Origin: Dyella dinghuensis
GTDB lineage: Bacteria > Pseudomonadota > Gammaproteobacteria > Xanthomonadales > Rhodanobacteraceae
Direction of reading: 5' to 3'
Assembly (NCBI RefSeq): GCF_003977615.1
Contig: NZ_RYZR01000006.1
Location: 62,001-126,000, forward strand
Length of the DNA: 64,000 nt
Of the stretch, positions 54,399 through 64,000 are shown in pieces. Every line of letters begins with the position of its first letter. Position 1 is the stretch's first letter. Under the pieces are notes generated by a model, which was given only the letters and a program-made list of their open reading frames with translations, made no database searches and was not told where the DNA came from. The position numbers and the translations under genes were made by a program.

Positions 54399-55913
54399 CT
54401 AGTCGGAAATCAGCGAAAGGCGCCGATATTGGAGGGCTTCGGCAAGATGCGTGCGGTCGAGCGCCGCGGCGCCGTTGTCGATGTCGGCAATGGTGCGCGC
54501 GACACGCAAGGTGCGATGGTAGGCGCGGGCTGACAGCCCGAGGCGTTCCAGCGCCGCATCGAACCAGCGCCGTTCGGCTGGACCCAGTGCGCAGTCTCGC
54601 TCCAGTTCACGCGTACTGATTTCGGCGTTGGGCCTGCCTGCGCGTGCCAGCGCGTGCTGGCGTGCGCGCATCACACGGCGACGCACGGTGGCGGAATCTT
54701 CGTCCTTATCCGTGGGCGGCACGCCGAGTTCGGAGAGCGGTACACCCGGTACTTCGACACACAGATCGATGCGGTCCATCAGCGGACCGGAAATACGCGA
54801 ACGATAGCGTTGCACCTGATCGGGTGTGCAACGGCAACGCTGGCGTGCATCGCCTGCGTAGCCGCAAGGGCAAGGATTCATCGCCGCAATGAGCTGGAAC
54901 TGCGCCGGGAAACTCAGCTGACGGGCAGCGCGCGAAATGAGGATGGTTCCGGACTCCATCGGTTCGCGCAGCACTTCGAGCACGTGCCGCGTGAATTCGG
55001 GAAATTCATCGAGGAACAACACGCCGTTGTGTGCGAGCGAAATTTCGCCCGGCCGTGGCTGCGTGCCGCCGCCGACCAACGCCACCGCCGACGCGGTGTG
55101 GTGCGGCGCACGGAACGGACGACGACGCCAGCGCGCGGGATCGACGATATGACCCGCCACCGACATGACCGCGCAGGTTTCCAGCGCCTCGGATTCGGAC
55201 ATGGGCGGCAGGATGCCCGGCAGGCGTTCGGCCAGCATGGTCTTGCCAGTGCCCGGCGGTCCCATCAGCAACACATGGTGACCGCCGACAGCGGCAATCT
55301 CCAATGCTCGGCGTGCCTGCAACTGGCCACGCACATCGGCCAGATCCGGACCGTTATCGTCATGGCTCAGCGCGAGCGATGCAGCGGGCGGCAACAACTC
55401 CTGCGCACCGCGCAACCAACCACAGACTTCTGCCAGCGAGTCGGCAACCAACACATCGACTTCAGGAATCAGCGCGGCTTCTTCGGCATTTGCGCGCGGT
55501 ACCACGACGCGGCGCCCACGCGCACGTGCGCGAATCAACGCCGGCAACACGCCTGAGACCGCACGCAGCTGACCGGAGAGCGCCAGTTCGCCAAGAAATT
55601 CGCAATCGTCGAGTTTTTCGCGCGGCACCTGATGACCGGCGGCAAGAATGCCCAGCGCGATGGCGAGATCGAAGCGACCGCCATCTTTGGGCAATTCGGC
55701 GGGCGCCAGATTCACCGTGACTCTGCGATTGGGGTATTCGAACGCGGCGTTCTGAATCGCCACGCGGACACGATCGCGCGCTTCGCGCACCGCCGCTTCA
55801 GGCAGTCCGACGATGTTGGTACTTGGGAGGCCGCCGGAAAGATGTACTTCCACCATCACCTGTGGTGCAGCGACCCCTTCCTGGGCACGGCTTAGCGTGA
55901 CGGCAAGACTCAT
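54399..55913 (-). CDS. comM: YifB/ComM-family Mg-chelatase-like ATPase
   Basis: A 504-residue AAA+ protein; ComM in Vibrio and Haemophilus is a helicase that extends heteroduplex during natural transformation. N-terminal Lon-like domain (SGGLPSTNIVGLPEAAVREARDRV region), Walker A GPPGTGKTM (about 220), zinc-like MNPCPCGYAGDARQRCRC, and a C-terminal Mg_chelatase_C domain. Start at 55913 chosen for MSLAVTLSRA, usual in the family. Confidence 0.92.
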   Translation of the reverse strand: MSLAVTLSRAQEGVAAPQVMVEVHLSGGLPSTNIVGLPEAAVREARDRVRVAIQNAAFEYPNRRVTVNLAPAELPKDGGRFDLAIALGILAAGHQVPREKLDDCEFLGELALSGQLRAVSGVLPALIRARARGRRVVVPRANAEEAALIPEVDVLVADSLAEVCGWLRGAQELLPPAASLALSHDDNGPDLADVRGQLQARRALEIAAVGGHHVLLMGPPGTGKTMLAERLPGILPPMSESEALETCAVMSVAGHIVDPARWRRRPFRAPHHTASAVALVGGGTQPRPGEISLAHNGVLFLDEFPEFTRHVLEVLREPMESGTILISRAARQLSFPAQFQLIAAMNPCPCGYAGDARQRCRCTPDQVQRYRSRISGPLMDRIDLCVEVPGVPLSELGVPPTDKDEDSATVRRRVMRARQHALARAGRPNAEISTRELERDCALGPAERRWFDAALERLGLSARAYHRTLRVARTIADIDNGAAALDRTHLAEALQYRRLSLISD

Positions 55914-55993
55914 GCGCCGGAGTATACGAAGACGAGCGGGGAGTCGCTGTGAGGCAGGTCCATCAGGCGACTCCATCTGTCAGAGGCGGAAGA

Positions 55994-56043
55994 AAACGGC
56001 CGCCCCCGATTCCTTGGGGTGATGGTGACAAATCGGGGGCGGC
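55994..56043 (-). terminator. Terminator of ubiK
   Basis: Perfect 13-base stem GCCGCCCCCGATT/AATCGGGGGCGGC (55999-56011 and 56031-56043) with a 19-base loop; on the minus strand the stem is followed by CGTTTTCTT. Confidence 0.8.
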
Positions 56044-56055
56044 TACCGGAACTGG

Positions 56056-56313
56056 CTATGTACCTGAAGGTGACACGCCGGCTTCCAGCTCCGCCACGCG
56101 CTTTTCGAGTTCTTCGACCCGGGCGCGGGTACGCGCCAGGACTTGGGTCTGAACGTCGAACTCCTCCCGGGTAACTAGCTCGAGATGGCGCATTCCCTGC
56201 GCCAGGATATCGCGAAAATTGGCGCGCAAATCCTTATGCGCGTCTGCCAGCCCTGGCGGTACCAACGAGACAAGTCGTTGGGCAATTTGATCGATATCCT
56301 GCCTGCCCGTCAT
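56056..56313 (-). CDS. ubiK: Ubiquinone biosynthesis accessory factor UbiK
   Basis: An 85-residue protein of the YqiC/BMFP family: an amphipathic N-terminal helix and a C-terminal coiled coil (VLARTRARVEELEKRVAELE). UbiK pairs with UbiJ, which is encoded 12 kb away in this window. Start at 56313 with GAGG 8 bases upstream; a GTG three codons earlier is possible. Confidence 0.88.
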   Translation of the reverse strand: MTGRQDIDQIAQRLVSLVPPGLADAHKDLRANFRDILAQGMRHLELVTREEFDVQTQVLARTRARVEELEKRVAELEAGVSPSGT

Positions 56314-56380
56314 GGTAGGCACCTCGAACTCGTCGGGGATGAGTCTAAGTAGAAGTCAAAAATGTGCGCCATCGGCTTGA

Positions 56381-57372
<992 letters not shown>

Positions 57373-57461
57373 AGCCTTACCTTGCATCCGGAAGATAGGG
57401 CCAGCTTAGCAACCGCACGCATGACAGGCGACTGACGTCCGTCATGCATTTTCGATCGACG

Positions 57462-58205
57462 TTATTTGGCTTTGCCCTGGTTCGCCACGGCGGCCATCTT
57501 TGCCGCGATCGCGTCGGCGTCGCCCAGGTAGTAGTGGCGTAGCGGCTTGAGGTTATCGTCGAATTCGTACACCAGCGGCACGCCGTTGGGGATATTCAGC
57601 TCCACGATATCGTCGTCGGAAATGCCGTCGAGGTATTTCACCAGCGCGCGGATGGAGTTGCCATGCGCCACCAGCAGTACGCGTTCACCGTTACGAATCG
57701 CGGGCGCCAGCATGTCGCTCCAATACGGCGTGACGCGGGCGACGGTGTCCTTCAGGCATTCGGTGTCGGGAATCAGCGCAGGATCGAGATCGGCGTAGCG
57801 CGGATCGCGCAGGGATGGATTCTTGTCGCGCTCCAAGGCCGGCGGCGGAATGTCGTAGCTGCGGCGCCAGACCTTCACCTGGTCCTCGCCGTACTTGGCG
57901 GCGGTTTCCGCCTTGTTGAGGCCGGTGAGCGCACCGTAATGACGCTCATTCAGGCGCCACTCCGTCACGACCGGAATCCACATCAGATCCATTGCATCCT
58001 GCACGTGCCACAGCGTGCGCACCGCGCGCTTGAGCACCGAGGTATGCGCCACGTCGAAGTGATAACCCGCCTGACGCAGCAGCTCGCCCGCTTCGCGCGC
58101 CTCGGCGGCACCCTGCTCGGTGATATCGACGTCGGCCCAGCCGCTGAAGCGGTTTTCGAGGTTCCACTGGGATTGGCCGTGGCGGATCAGTACAAGCTTA
58201 TGCAT
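57462..58205 (-). CDS. gpmA: 2,3-bisphosphoglycerate-dependent phosphoglycerate mutase
   Basis: Interconverts 3- and 2-phosphoglycerate in glycolysis. 247 residues; catalytic His in [10 protein letters not shown] (residue 9), [14 protein letters not shown] and [10 protein letters not shown] are diagnostic of the cofactor-dependent form. Single gene. Confidence 0.95.
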   Translation of the reverse strand: MHKLVLIRHGQSQWNLENRFSGWADVDITEQGAAEAREAGELLRQAGYHFDVAHTSVLKRAVRTLWHVQDAMDLMWIPVVTEWRLNERHYGALTGLNKAETAAKYGEDQVKVWRRSYDIPPPALERDKNPSLRDPRYADLDPALIPDTECLKDTVARVTPYWSDMLAPAIRNGERVLLVAHGNSIRALVKYLDGISDDDIVELNIPNGVPLVYEFDDNLKPLRHYYLGDADAIAAKMAAVANQGKAK

Positions 58206-58353
58206 GGCGTGAATTCGATCGAGTGCGGGGCAAGTGCGAAATGGTGAGGCCCGCCAGCACCTCCGTCAATCGCGCGGACCCTGCCAGGAGTCACGGTAAA
58301 CGTCTGGGTGAGTTCTGGCATCAAAGGCGATAACCCCATCTGGAGCTCGTCTC

Positions 58354-58995
58354 ATGCGTCTTCTCGTCCCCGCCCTCGCCCTCGCTCTATCCCTGCCACT
58401 GGCCGTGGCGGCCCAGGATATCGAGAAGGTCAATGGAGAAATCAGCGTGGATGCCGGCCAGCATGCCGGGGACCTCCACAGCGTCAACGGCGGCATTCAA
58501 GTCGGCGCCAACGCCGTTGTACAAGGCGCCAGCACCGTCAATGGCTCCATTCACCTTGGCGATAACGCACAAGCCTCGTCCCTGCACACGGTCAACGGCA
58601 GCCTCACGCTGCGCACGGGCAGCCGCGTCACCGGTGAAGTGGAAAGCACGAATGGCGACATCTCGCTCGATTCGCGCGCCGAAGTCGGCGGCAACTTAGC
58701 CAACGTGAATGGAACGATCACGCTCAATCATGCGCACATCGGCGGCGGCGTGGCGACAAGCAACGGCGACGTCACCATCGGCGAAGGTTCTCGCATAGAC
58801 GGCGGACTCGTCGTCAGGGAAGTGCATGGACGGAACTGGCCCAATCGCGATCCGGAAATCATCATCGGCCCGCACGCGGTGGTGAATGGTACGCTGGAGT
58901 TCCGCCGCGACGTGGTGCTTGAAGTCAGCGACTCCGCACAGATCGGCGCCGTGCGTGGCGCCACGCCAAAACATTTCAGCGGCGCGACGCCCTGA
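58354..58995 (+). CDS. Secreted VNG-repeat protein (DUF4097/adhesin-like beta-solenoid)
   Basis: A 213-residue protein with signal peptide (MRLLVPALALALSLPLAVAAQ) and a run of about 15- to 20-residue repeats centred on VNG or TNG (KVNGEISV, SVNGGIQV, TVNGSIHL, TVNGSLTL, STNGDISL, NVNGTITL, TSNGDVTI). This predicts a small right-handed beta-solenoid as in DUF4097 or bactofilin-like proteins. Function unknown. TGGAG stands upstream of the ATG. Confidence 0.72.
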   Translation: MRLLVPALALALSLPLAVAAQDIEKVNGEISVDAGQHAGDLHSVNGGIQVGANAVVQGASTVNGSIHLGDNAQASSLHTVNGSLTLRTGSRVTGEVESTNGDISLDSRAEVGGNLANVNGTITLNHAHIGGGVATSNGDVTIGEGSRIDGGLVVREVHGRNWPNRDPEIIIGPHAVVNGTLEFRRDVVLEVSDSAQIGAVRGATPKHFSGATP

Positions 58996-59004
58996 TCTTC
59001 CCCA

Positions 59005-59913
<909 letters not shown>

Positions 59914-60077
59914 TCATCCTGTCCGTCAACGTGGCGTTGGGAAAGCTTAGCAAGGCGGCGCTCGCAAACCGATGCATCGCGGCGACCTGCGGCATCGGCT
60001 GCGGCTGCATGAACGCCAGCTAGAAGGCCGAATGAGCCCTTCTAGGCAAGCCATGGAGCGGTCGCTAGGCTCATGAC

Positions 60078-61292
60078 ATGAGTGTGACAACCCTCCCTCT
60101 CGCGGTAACGGCGTACACCGCCACGTCCGCGCTTGGCCTCGGCCTAGACGCTCACCTGCATGCGCTCGACCAGCAGCGCAGCGGGCTGCGCATCAACGAT
60201 TTTGGCGATGCGCCGCTGCCGTGCTGGATCGGCCGCGTCCCCGGCCTCGAAACTGCCGCCGTACCCGACGACTACGCCCAGTGGGATTGCCGCAACAACC
60301 GCCTCGCCTGGCTGGGCCTGAATCAGGACGACTTCTTCACGCAGGTTCAAGCGGCGCGCGAGCGCTATGGTTCAGCACGCGTCGCGCTGTTCTTGGGCAC
60401 ATCTACCGCCAGCATTCGCGCCACGGAGGAAGGCTATCGACGCGTGGATGCTGCCGGTCGAATACCGGCCGATCTGCACCGCCCGGCGATTCACACGCCG
60501 CACTCGCTGACGGCTTTCGTCGCGGCGGCATTGGGTATCGAAGGACCGTGCCTGACGATTTCCACGGCGTGCTCATCCAGCGCCAAGGTCTTCGCCAGCG
60601 CCGAGCGGCTGATGCGACTGGGCATCGTTGACGCGGCCGTAGTGGGTGGTGTCGATTCCTTGTGCGACAGCGTGCTGTTCGGATTCAACTCGCTGGAACT
60701 GGTGTCGCCCGATCCCTGCCGACCGTTCGACGCCACGCGTCGCGGCATTTCCATTGGCGAAGCAGCCGGATTTGCGTTGCTTGAACGCATCGATGCAAAT
60801 CCAAAGGCTTCGCTGCGATTGCTTGCATGCGGCGAATCCAGCGATGCGCACCATATGTCTACACCCGATCCGAATGGCCGCGGCGCGGAACTTGCGCTGC
60901 GCGATGCACTGGATCGCGCACAGATCGATGTCACGCAGGTGGGTTACATCAATCTGCACGGCACCGCGAGCCAGAAAAACGATGCGATGGAAGCGGCGTT
61001 GGTCGCTCGGCTTTTTCCGACCAGCACACGAATCAGCTCCACCAAAGCACTTACCGGTCACACACTGGGTGCTGCCGGTATTGTCGAAGCCGTTATCACG
61101 CTGCTCGCGTTGCGCGAAGGGTTTGTTCCCGGCAATGCAGGCGCGATCTCGCCCGACCCCGCATGCACAGCGCATTTTGCGTGGGAAAATGAAGATCGTC
61201 CTGCACGCATCGCGCTGAGTCATTCCTTCGGTTTTGGCGGTAGCAATGCGTGTCTCGCCTTTGGCCATGTGCGCGCGGGAGCAAGCCCATGA
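60078..61292 (+). CDS. Beta-ketoacyl-ACP synthase of an aryl-polyene-like cluster
   Basis: A 404-residue FabF/FabB-type condensing enzyme with the full Cys-His-His triad: C165 in STACSSS, H294 in NLHGTAS and H328 in TGHTLGAAG. It overlaps the next gene by 4 bases, a shorter ketosynthase-like protein. With the dehydratase, glycosyltransferase and acyltransferase that follow, it fits aryl-polyene or xanthomonadin pigment clusters. Confidence 0.87.
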   Translation: MSVTTLPLAVTAYTATSALGLGLDAHLHALDQQRSGLRINDFGDAPLPCWIGRVPGLETAAVPDDYAQWDCRNNRLAWLGLNQDDFFTQVQAARERYGSARVALFLGTSTASIRATEEGYRRVDAAGRIPADLHRPAIHTPHSLTAFVAAALGIEGPCLTISTACSSSAKVFASAERLMRLGIVDAAVVGGVDSLCDSVLFGFNSLELVSPDPCRPFDATRRGISIGEAAGFALLERIDANPKASLRLLACGESSDAHHMSTPDPNGRGAELALRDALDRAQIDVTQVGYINLHGTASQKNDAMEAALVARLFPTSTRISSTKALTGHTLGAAGIVEAVITLLALREGFVPGNAGAISPDPACTAHFAWENEDRPARIALSHSFGFGGSNACLAFGHVRAGASP

Positions 61293-62080
61293 CCGAACTG
61301 CGCGTTCAAGTCGAAGGTATTGGCCTATGGTCGCCGCAATTGACCGATTTCGATGCGCTTCGCCGATTACTCGACGGACACGCACTTGCAGAACCCGTCG
61401 CGCGGCCGCCAACAGCAACACTGTCGATCAATGAACGCCGCCGTGCACCCGAAAGCGTGCTCGTGGCCATCGAAGCAGCCTCGCAAGCAGTAGCGATGAG
61501 CAACCGCAACGCCGACAGTCTCGCATGTGTCTTCGCATCGGCTTATGGCGATCAAGCTACAACGGATTACATGTGCCGCGTACTGGCCAATGCGCCGACC
61601 GAACTTTCGCCCACACGCTTCCACAATTCCGTCCACAATGCGTCAGCGGGTTATTGGACCATTGCCACGGACTGCCGCGCACCGTCGACTGCTGTCTGTG
61701 CGGGGCATGCCAGTTTTGGCGCCGCGCTGTTGGAAGCGGCCGCACAGGTGTGTGCAGACAATCGTCCCGTCCTACTGGTCTGCAGCGACACCGCCGGCAT
61801 GGGCCCGCTGGGCGAACTGATCGACTGCCGCATCGCCTTTGGCTGCGCATTGGTGTTGTCACCTTTTTCCGATGGTGCCGCGTTACCACTGCATCTCTCG
61901 TTGATTCCGGAAACATCCGGCGAGACGCAACTTCCCCAGCCTTGCAAGGCATGGATGCGCGACAACCCTTCGGCAGCGTGTCTGCCGCTTCTGGCGATGT
62001 TGGCTCGCGGCGTCGGTCAATGTGTTTTGGCAGCTTCCGAAAAGCTGGGGCTGCGTGCACAGATGGAGGTCACTGCGTGA
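61289..62080 (+). CDS. Ketosynthase-like N-terminal domain protein (Ketoacyl-synt_2)
   Basis: A 263-residue protein resembling the N-terminal half of ketosynthases: SVHNASAGYWTIATD and a pseudo-active-site STAVCAGHASFGAALLEAA. It lacks the later His residues, so it is probably not a condensing enzyme alone but a partner (chain-length-factor-like) as in aryl-polyene clusters (PF13723). Overlaps both neighbours by 4 bases. Confidence 0.8.
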   Translation: MTELRVQVEGIGLWSPQLTDFDALRRLLDGHALAEPVARPPTATLSINERRRAPESVLVAIEAASQAVAMSNRNADSLACVFASAYGDQATTDYMCRVLANAPTELSPTRFHNSVHNASAGYWTIATDCRAPSTAVCAGHASFGAALLEAAAQVCADNRPVLLVCSDTAGMGPLGELIDCRIAFGCALVLSPFSDGAALPLHLSLIPETSGETQLPQPCKAWMRDNPSAACLPLLAMLARGVGQCVLAASEKLGLRAQMEVTA

Positions 62081-62841
62081 ATGAGATGACACGGTGGTGT
62101 GTGCTGATTCCCTGCCTCAATGAAGAAAAGGCGATTGGCACGGTGGTGAAATCGGCGCTCACGCTGGGCGTTCCGGTCATCGTGATCGACGACGGCTCGG
62201 ACGATCGCACACCCGATATCGTCGGCACATTGCCGGTGACCTTGCTGCGCCACACGCACCGTCGCGGCAAAGGCGAAGCGTTGCGCACAGGTTTTCGCGA
62301 AGCGCTGGCCCAGGGATTCGACGCCGTCGTGACGATGGATGGCGACGGTCAGCATCTGGCCGAAGATATTCCACGGCTCGTCGATGTCGGCAAACGTTTC
62401 CCCGATCACATCGTCATCGGCGCGCGCCTGCTTCATCGCGAGCAGCAACCCAAGAGCCGCCGCCGCGCGAACGCCCTCGCCGACTGGGGCATCTCATGGG
62501 CGTGCGCGCAACCGGTGGCGGATACGCAAAGCGGTCAACGCTGGTATCCGCGCAGCGCCCTGGAACTGGTGGAGCTTGATGCACAGAATTTCGTGTTCGA
62601 AGCGGCGATGCTTATCGCTGGCTCGCGCGAGAAGGGGTTGGGAATCGTCTCGGTGCCGATCGCTTCGCGTTATGAAGGCTCGTTCCGTCTGAGTCACTTC
62701 AGCCCGATCCGCGACGTTATGCGAATCACGGTGTACACCGTCGGCCGCATGTTTCATTACGGCCAGTGGCGCGCCAGTTATCGTCGTTCGCGGGCGGAAC
62801 CGTTGGTTATCGACGATACGTTTTCGCGTCACGCTGCGTAG
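62077..62841 (+). CDS. Family 2 glycosyltransferase
   Basis: A 254-residue GT2 enzyme: CVLIPCLNEEKAIGTVV, VIDDGSDDRT and the DxD-like MDGDGQH, then QSGQRWYP. The start is GTG at 62077 with GGAGG 7 bases upstream, coupled to the ketosynthase-like gene; the same frame is open far upstream, but that part overlaps the known gene and has no start signal. Xanthomonadin-type clusters often carry such an enzyme, which may link the pigment to a lipid. Confidence 0.87.
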   Translation: MNEMTRWCVLIPCLNEEKAIGTVVKSALTLGVPVIVIDDGSDDRTPDIVGTLPVTLLRHTHRRGKGEALRTGFREALAQGFDAVVTMDGDGQHLAEDIPRLVDVGKRFPDHIVIGARLLHREQQPKSRRRANALADWGISWACAQPVADTQSGQRWYPRSALELVELDAQNFVFEAAMLIAGSREKGLGIVSVPIASRYEGSFRLSHFSPIRDVMRITVYTVGRMFHYGQWRASYRRSRAEPLVIDDTFSRHAA

Positions 62842-62854
62842 CGCACGCCTTGCA

Positions 62855-63289
62855 TCAAGCGTCTGTGTGCATCACCGCCGCGCGGCCTGATGCGAGTAGC
62901 TGTCCGCCCTGTTCTACGCTAAACCTGTATTGCGCGCCGCTTTCGTCAGCGGACAAGCATTCTGCGTGCACATCGAGGCGACCTTTCGACAGGTCGACGT
63001 ATTCGACCATCAGACGCAGGTCGCGCAGACTTACCAGTCGACCGGGACGCATTTTTGCCTGCGCGCGCGATATCGCCCGAAGTGCGCCGTGCACCGCAGT
63101 CGCCTGGGCACCGTATTCGGCCAGATGCACGGCGTGCAGCCCTGACGCACCGCGTAGCGGATGATCGTTCTGCGTATGCCGATCACTGACAGCGTGGATG
63201 CTGGTGTCATCCCACGCGTGCACCGCATCGATCAGCGCCATATCTCCCGCATGCGGAATATAAGCCGCCCACTCCTTTTGCGTGAGCAC
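62855..63289 (-). CDS. 3-hydroxyacyl-ACP dehydratase-like (ApeP/hotdog) protein
   Basis: A 144-residue hotdog-fold protein: YIPHAGDMALIDAVHAWD and HPLRGASGLHAVHLAEYGAQA match the thioester dehydrase of aryl-polyene clusters. GTG start at 63289, two bases after the stop of the acyltransferase gene, so both are in one operon. It converges with the glycosyltransferase gene (13 bases apart). Confidence 0.8.
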   Translation of the reverse strand: MLTQKEWAAYIPHAGDMALIDAVHAWDDTSIHAVSDRHTQNDHPLRGASGLHAVHLAEYGAQATAVHGALRAISRAQAKMRPGRLVSLRDLRLMVEYVDLSKGRLDVHAECLSADESGAQYRFSVEQGGQLLASGRAAVMHTDA

Positions 63290-63291
63290 CG

Positions 63292-64000
63292 TCAGACCTC
63301 TCGCAAGGTGTCGGCGCGGGGCAATGACACAGCTTCGCGATCGGTGTCCTGCCGCCAGAAGTCGTAGAAGTTGAACCAGTTATACGGATAGGCGCGCGCG
63401 TAATATTCCAGGCGTTCGGCGTAACGACTTAGCACCTCGTCGAGTGCCTGATTGCGCGCATCGCGTGGAATCTCGATGCGATCGGCAAAAGGCTCGAACG
63501 TGAGTGCGTAACGGGAACCGCCGCGGTAGATGCCGAAGCAAAGTATCACCGGCACCTGTAACGTGCTGGCAAGCAGCCACGGTCCAATCGGAAACGGCGC
63601 GGGCTCGCCGAGAAAATTCACGCTGCGCAGCACTTCATGCGAACGCCCACGGTCGGCCAGCAACGCGACCATGCCGCCGTTGCTGCACGCTTCCGCAACG
63701 GCGAGCGTGATCGCCGCGCCGCCCTGCGACACATCGATCACCGCCTCACCGACTTCGGGTGCCAGCGATTCGAACAGCTCGGTCATCGCGGGTGTCTTTT
63801 GCTTGTCGAGCAGCACGCGCAATGGCACTTCCGGGCAGCGTGCGCTGAGCGTGCGCAACACTTCAAAACTGCCCTGATGCGAACCGACCAGCAACACGCC
63901 GCGCCCTTGCGCAAGACGTTCCTGCAACAGCTCGACGCCCGTTACATCGATCTCGAATTCCCGTTCGCCATGGGCAAGCAGGAAGATGCGGTCGGACAAT
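63292..64000 (-). CDS. LpxL-like acyltransferase (5' partial)
   Basis: The frame runs to the window edge, so the start is outside; the first codon seen is not a start. The visible 236 residues look like a LpxL/HtrB-type lysophospholipid acyltransferase: HX4E motif HQGSFE, ALLADRGRS and PVILCFGIYRGG. In aryl-polyene clusters an acyltransferase of this kind is thought to attach the polyene to a lipid. Confidence 0.83.
   Translation of the reverse strand, partial: LSDRIFLLAHGEREFEIDVTGVELLQERLAQGRGVLLVGSHQGSFEVLRTLSARCPEVPLRVLLDKQKTPAMTELFESLAPEVGEAVIDVSQGGAAITLAVAEACSNGGMVALLADRGRSHEVLRSVNFLGEPAPFPIGPWLLASTLQVPVILCFGIYRGGSRYALTFEPFADRIEIPRDARNQALDEVLSRYAERLEYYARAYPYNWFNFYDFWRQDTDREAVSLPRADTLREV

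Noticed and set aside
61525-62841. Extended glycosyltransferase frame starting at 61525
   Set aside because: The upstream part overlaps the ketosynthase-like gene and shows no domain; the GTG at 62077 has a proper ribosome binding site.

Overview
This is a contiguous stretch of chromosome from a GC-rich gammaproteobacterium, most likely Xanthomonadales and probably Rhodanobacteraceae (Dyella/Rhodanobacter/Luteibacter-like). This is inferred from the gene set: large TonB-dependent receptors of the Xanthomonas/Caulobacter type beside glycoside hydrolases, a LacI-controlled N-acetylglucosamine locus with a MFS-type permease, and the edge of an aryl-polyene/xanthomonadin-like pigment cluster. I see no phage, plasmid, transposase, CRISPR array, tRNA or rRNA. 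Genes at both edges (1 and 64000) are cut by the window.

Layout. 1-3000: two convergent HDOD-domain signalling proteins separated by a 0.8-kb gap filled by a large imperfect inverted repeat. 3.1-8.2 kb: three minus-strand genes (M61 peptidase with PDZ domain, APC amino-acid permease, fatty-acid hydroxylase-superfamily membrane protein). 8.3-21.8 kb: a complete N-acetylglucosamine/chitooligosaccharide utilisation locus. One arm runs left (sugar kinase, TonB receptor, GH9, GH20); the other runs right (NagP-type permease, LacI regulator, NagB-II deaminase, NagA deacetylase). Two similar palindromes lie on the two divergent promoters. 21.8-25.7 kb: a periplasmic LTA-synthase-like sulfatase and a CpdB-like nucleotidase lipoprotein. 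25.7-29.7 kb: the threonine operon (monofunctional homoserine dehydrogenase, ThrB, ThrC, each overlapping by 4 bases) preceded by an attenuator leader peptide rich in Thr codons.

29.7-41.2 kb: a second carbohydrate locus with GH1, a MalK-type ATPase, MalG/MalF permeases, a binding lipoprotein, a GH144-type glycoamylase-family protein, an Oar-like TonB receptor and a LacI regulator. The combination suggests uptake and breakdown of a beta-glucan, possibly beta-1,2-glucan. 41.7-43.6 kb: a TetR regulator, a DUF4156-like lipoprotein, and a tandem pair of tiny paralogous membrane proteins. The pair sits behind a textbook sigma-54 promoter and a cluster of upstream GTCCG palindromes; this is the least explained and most interesting unit in the window.

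43.6-48.3 kb: housekeeping genes (TrmL, UbiJ, UbiB, TruC, ArfB, a lysophospholipid acyltransferase). 48.3-52.4 kb: a LysR regulator divergent from the glyoxylate-shunt genes aceB-aceA, with inverted repeats in the shared promoter. 52.4-60 kb: a perfect 34-base inverted repeat, a cation/proton antiporter, the ComM/YifB ATPase, UbiK, a P-II protein, a CcdC-like membrane protein, GpmA, a small VNG-repeat secreted protein and HemF. 60-64 kb: ketoacyl synthases, a glycosyltransferase, a dehydratase and a LpxL-like acyltransferase of the presumed aryl-polyene cluster, which continues past the window. Function calls rest on reading motifs and gene order by eye; no database search was run.
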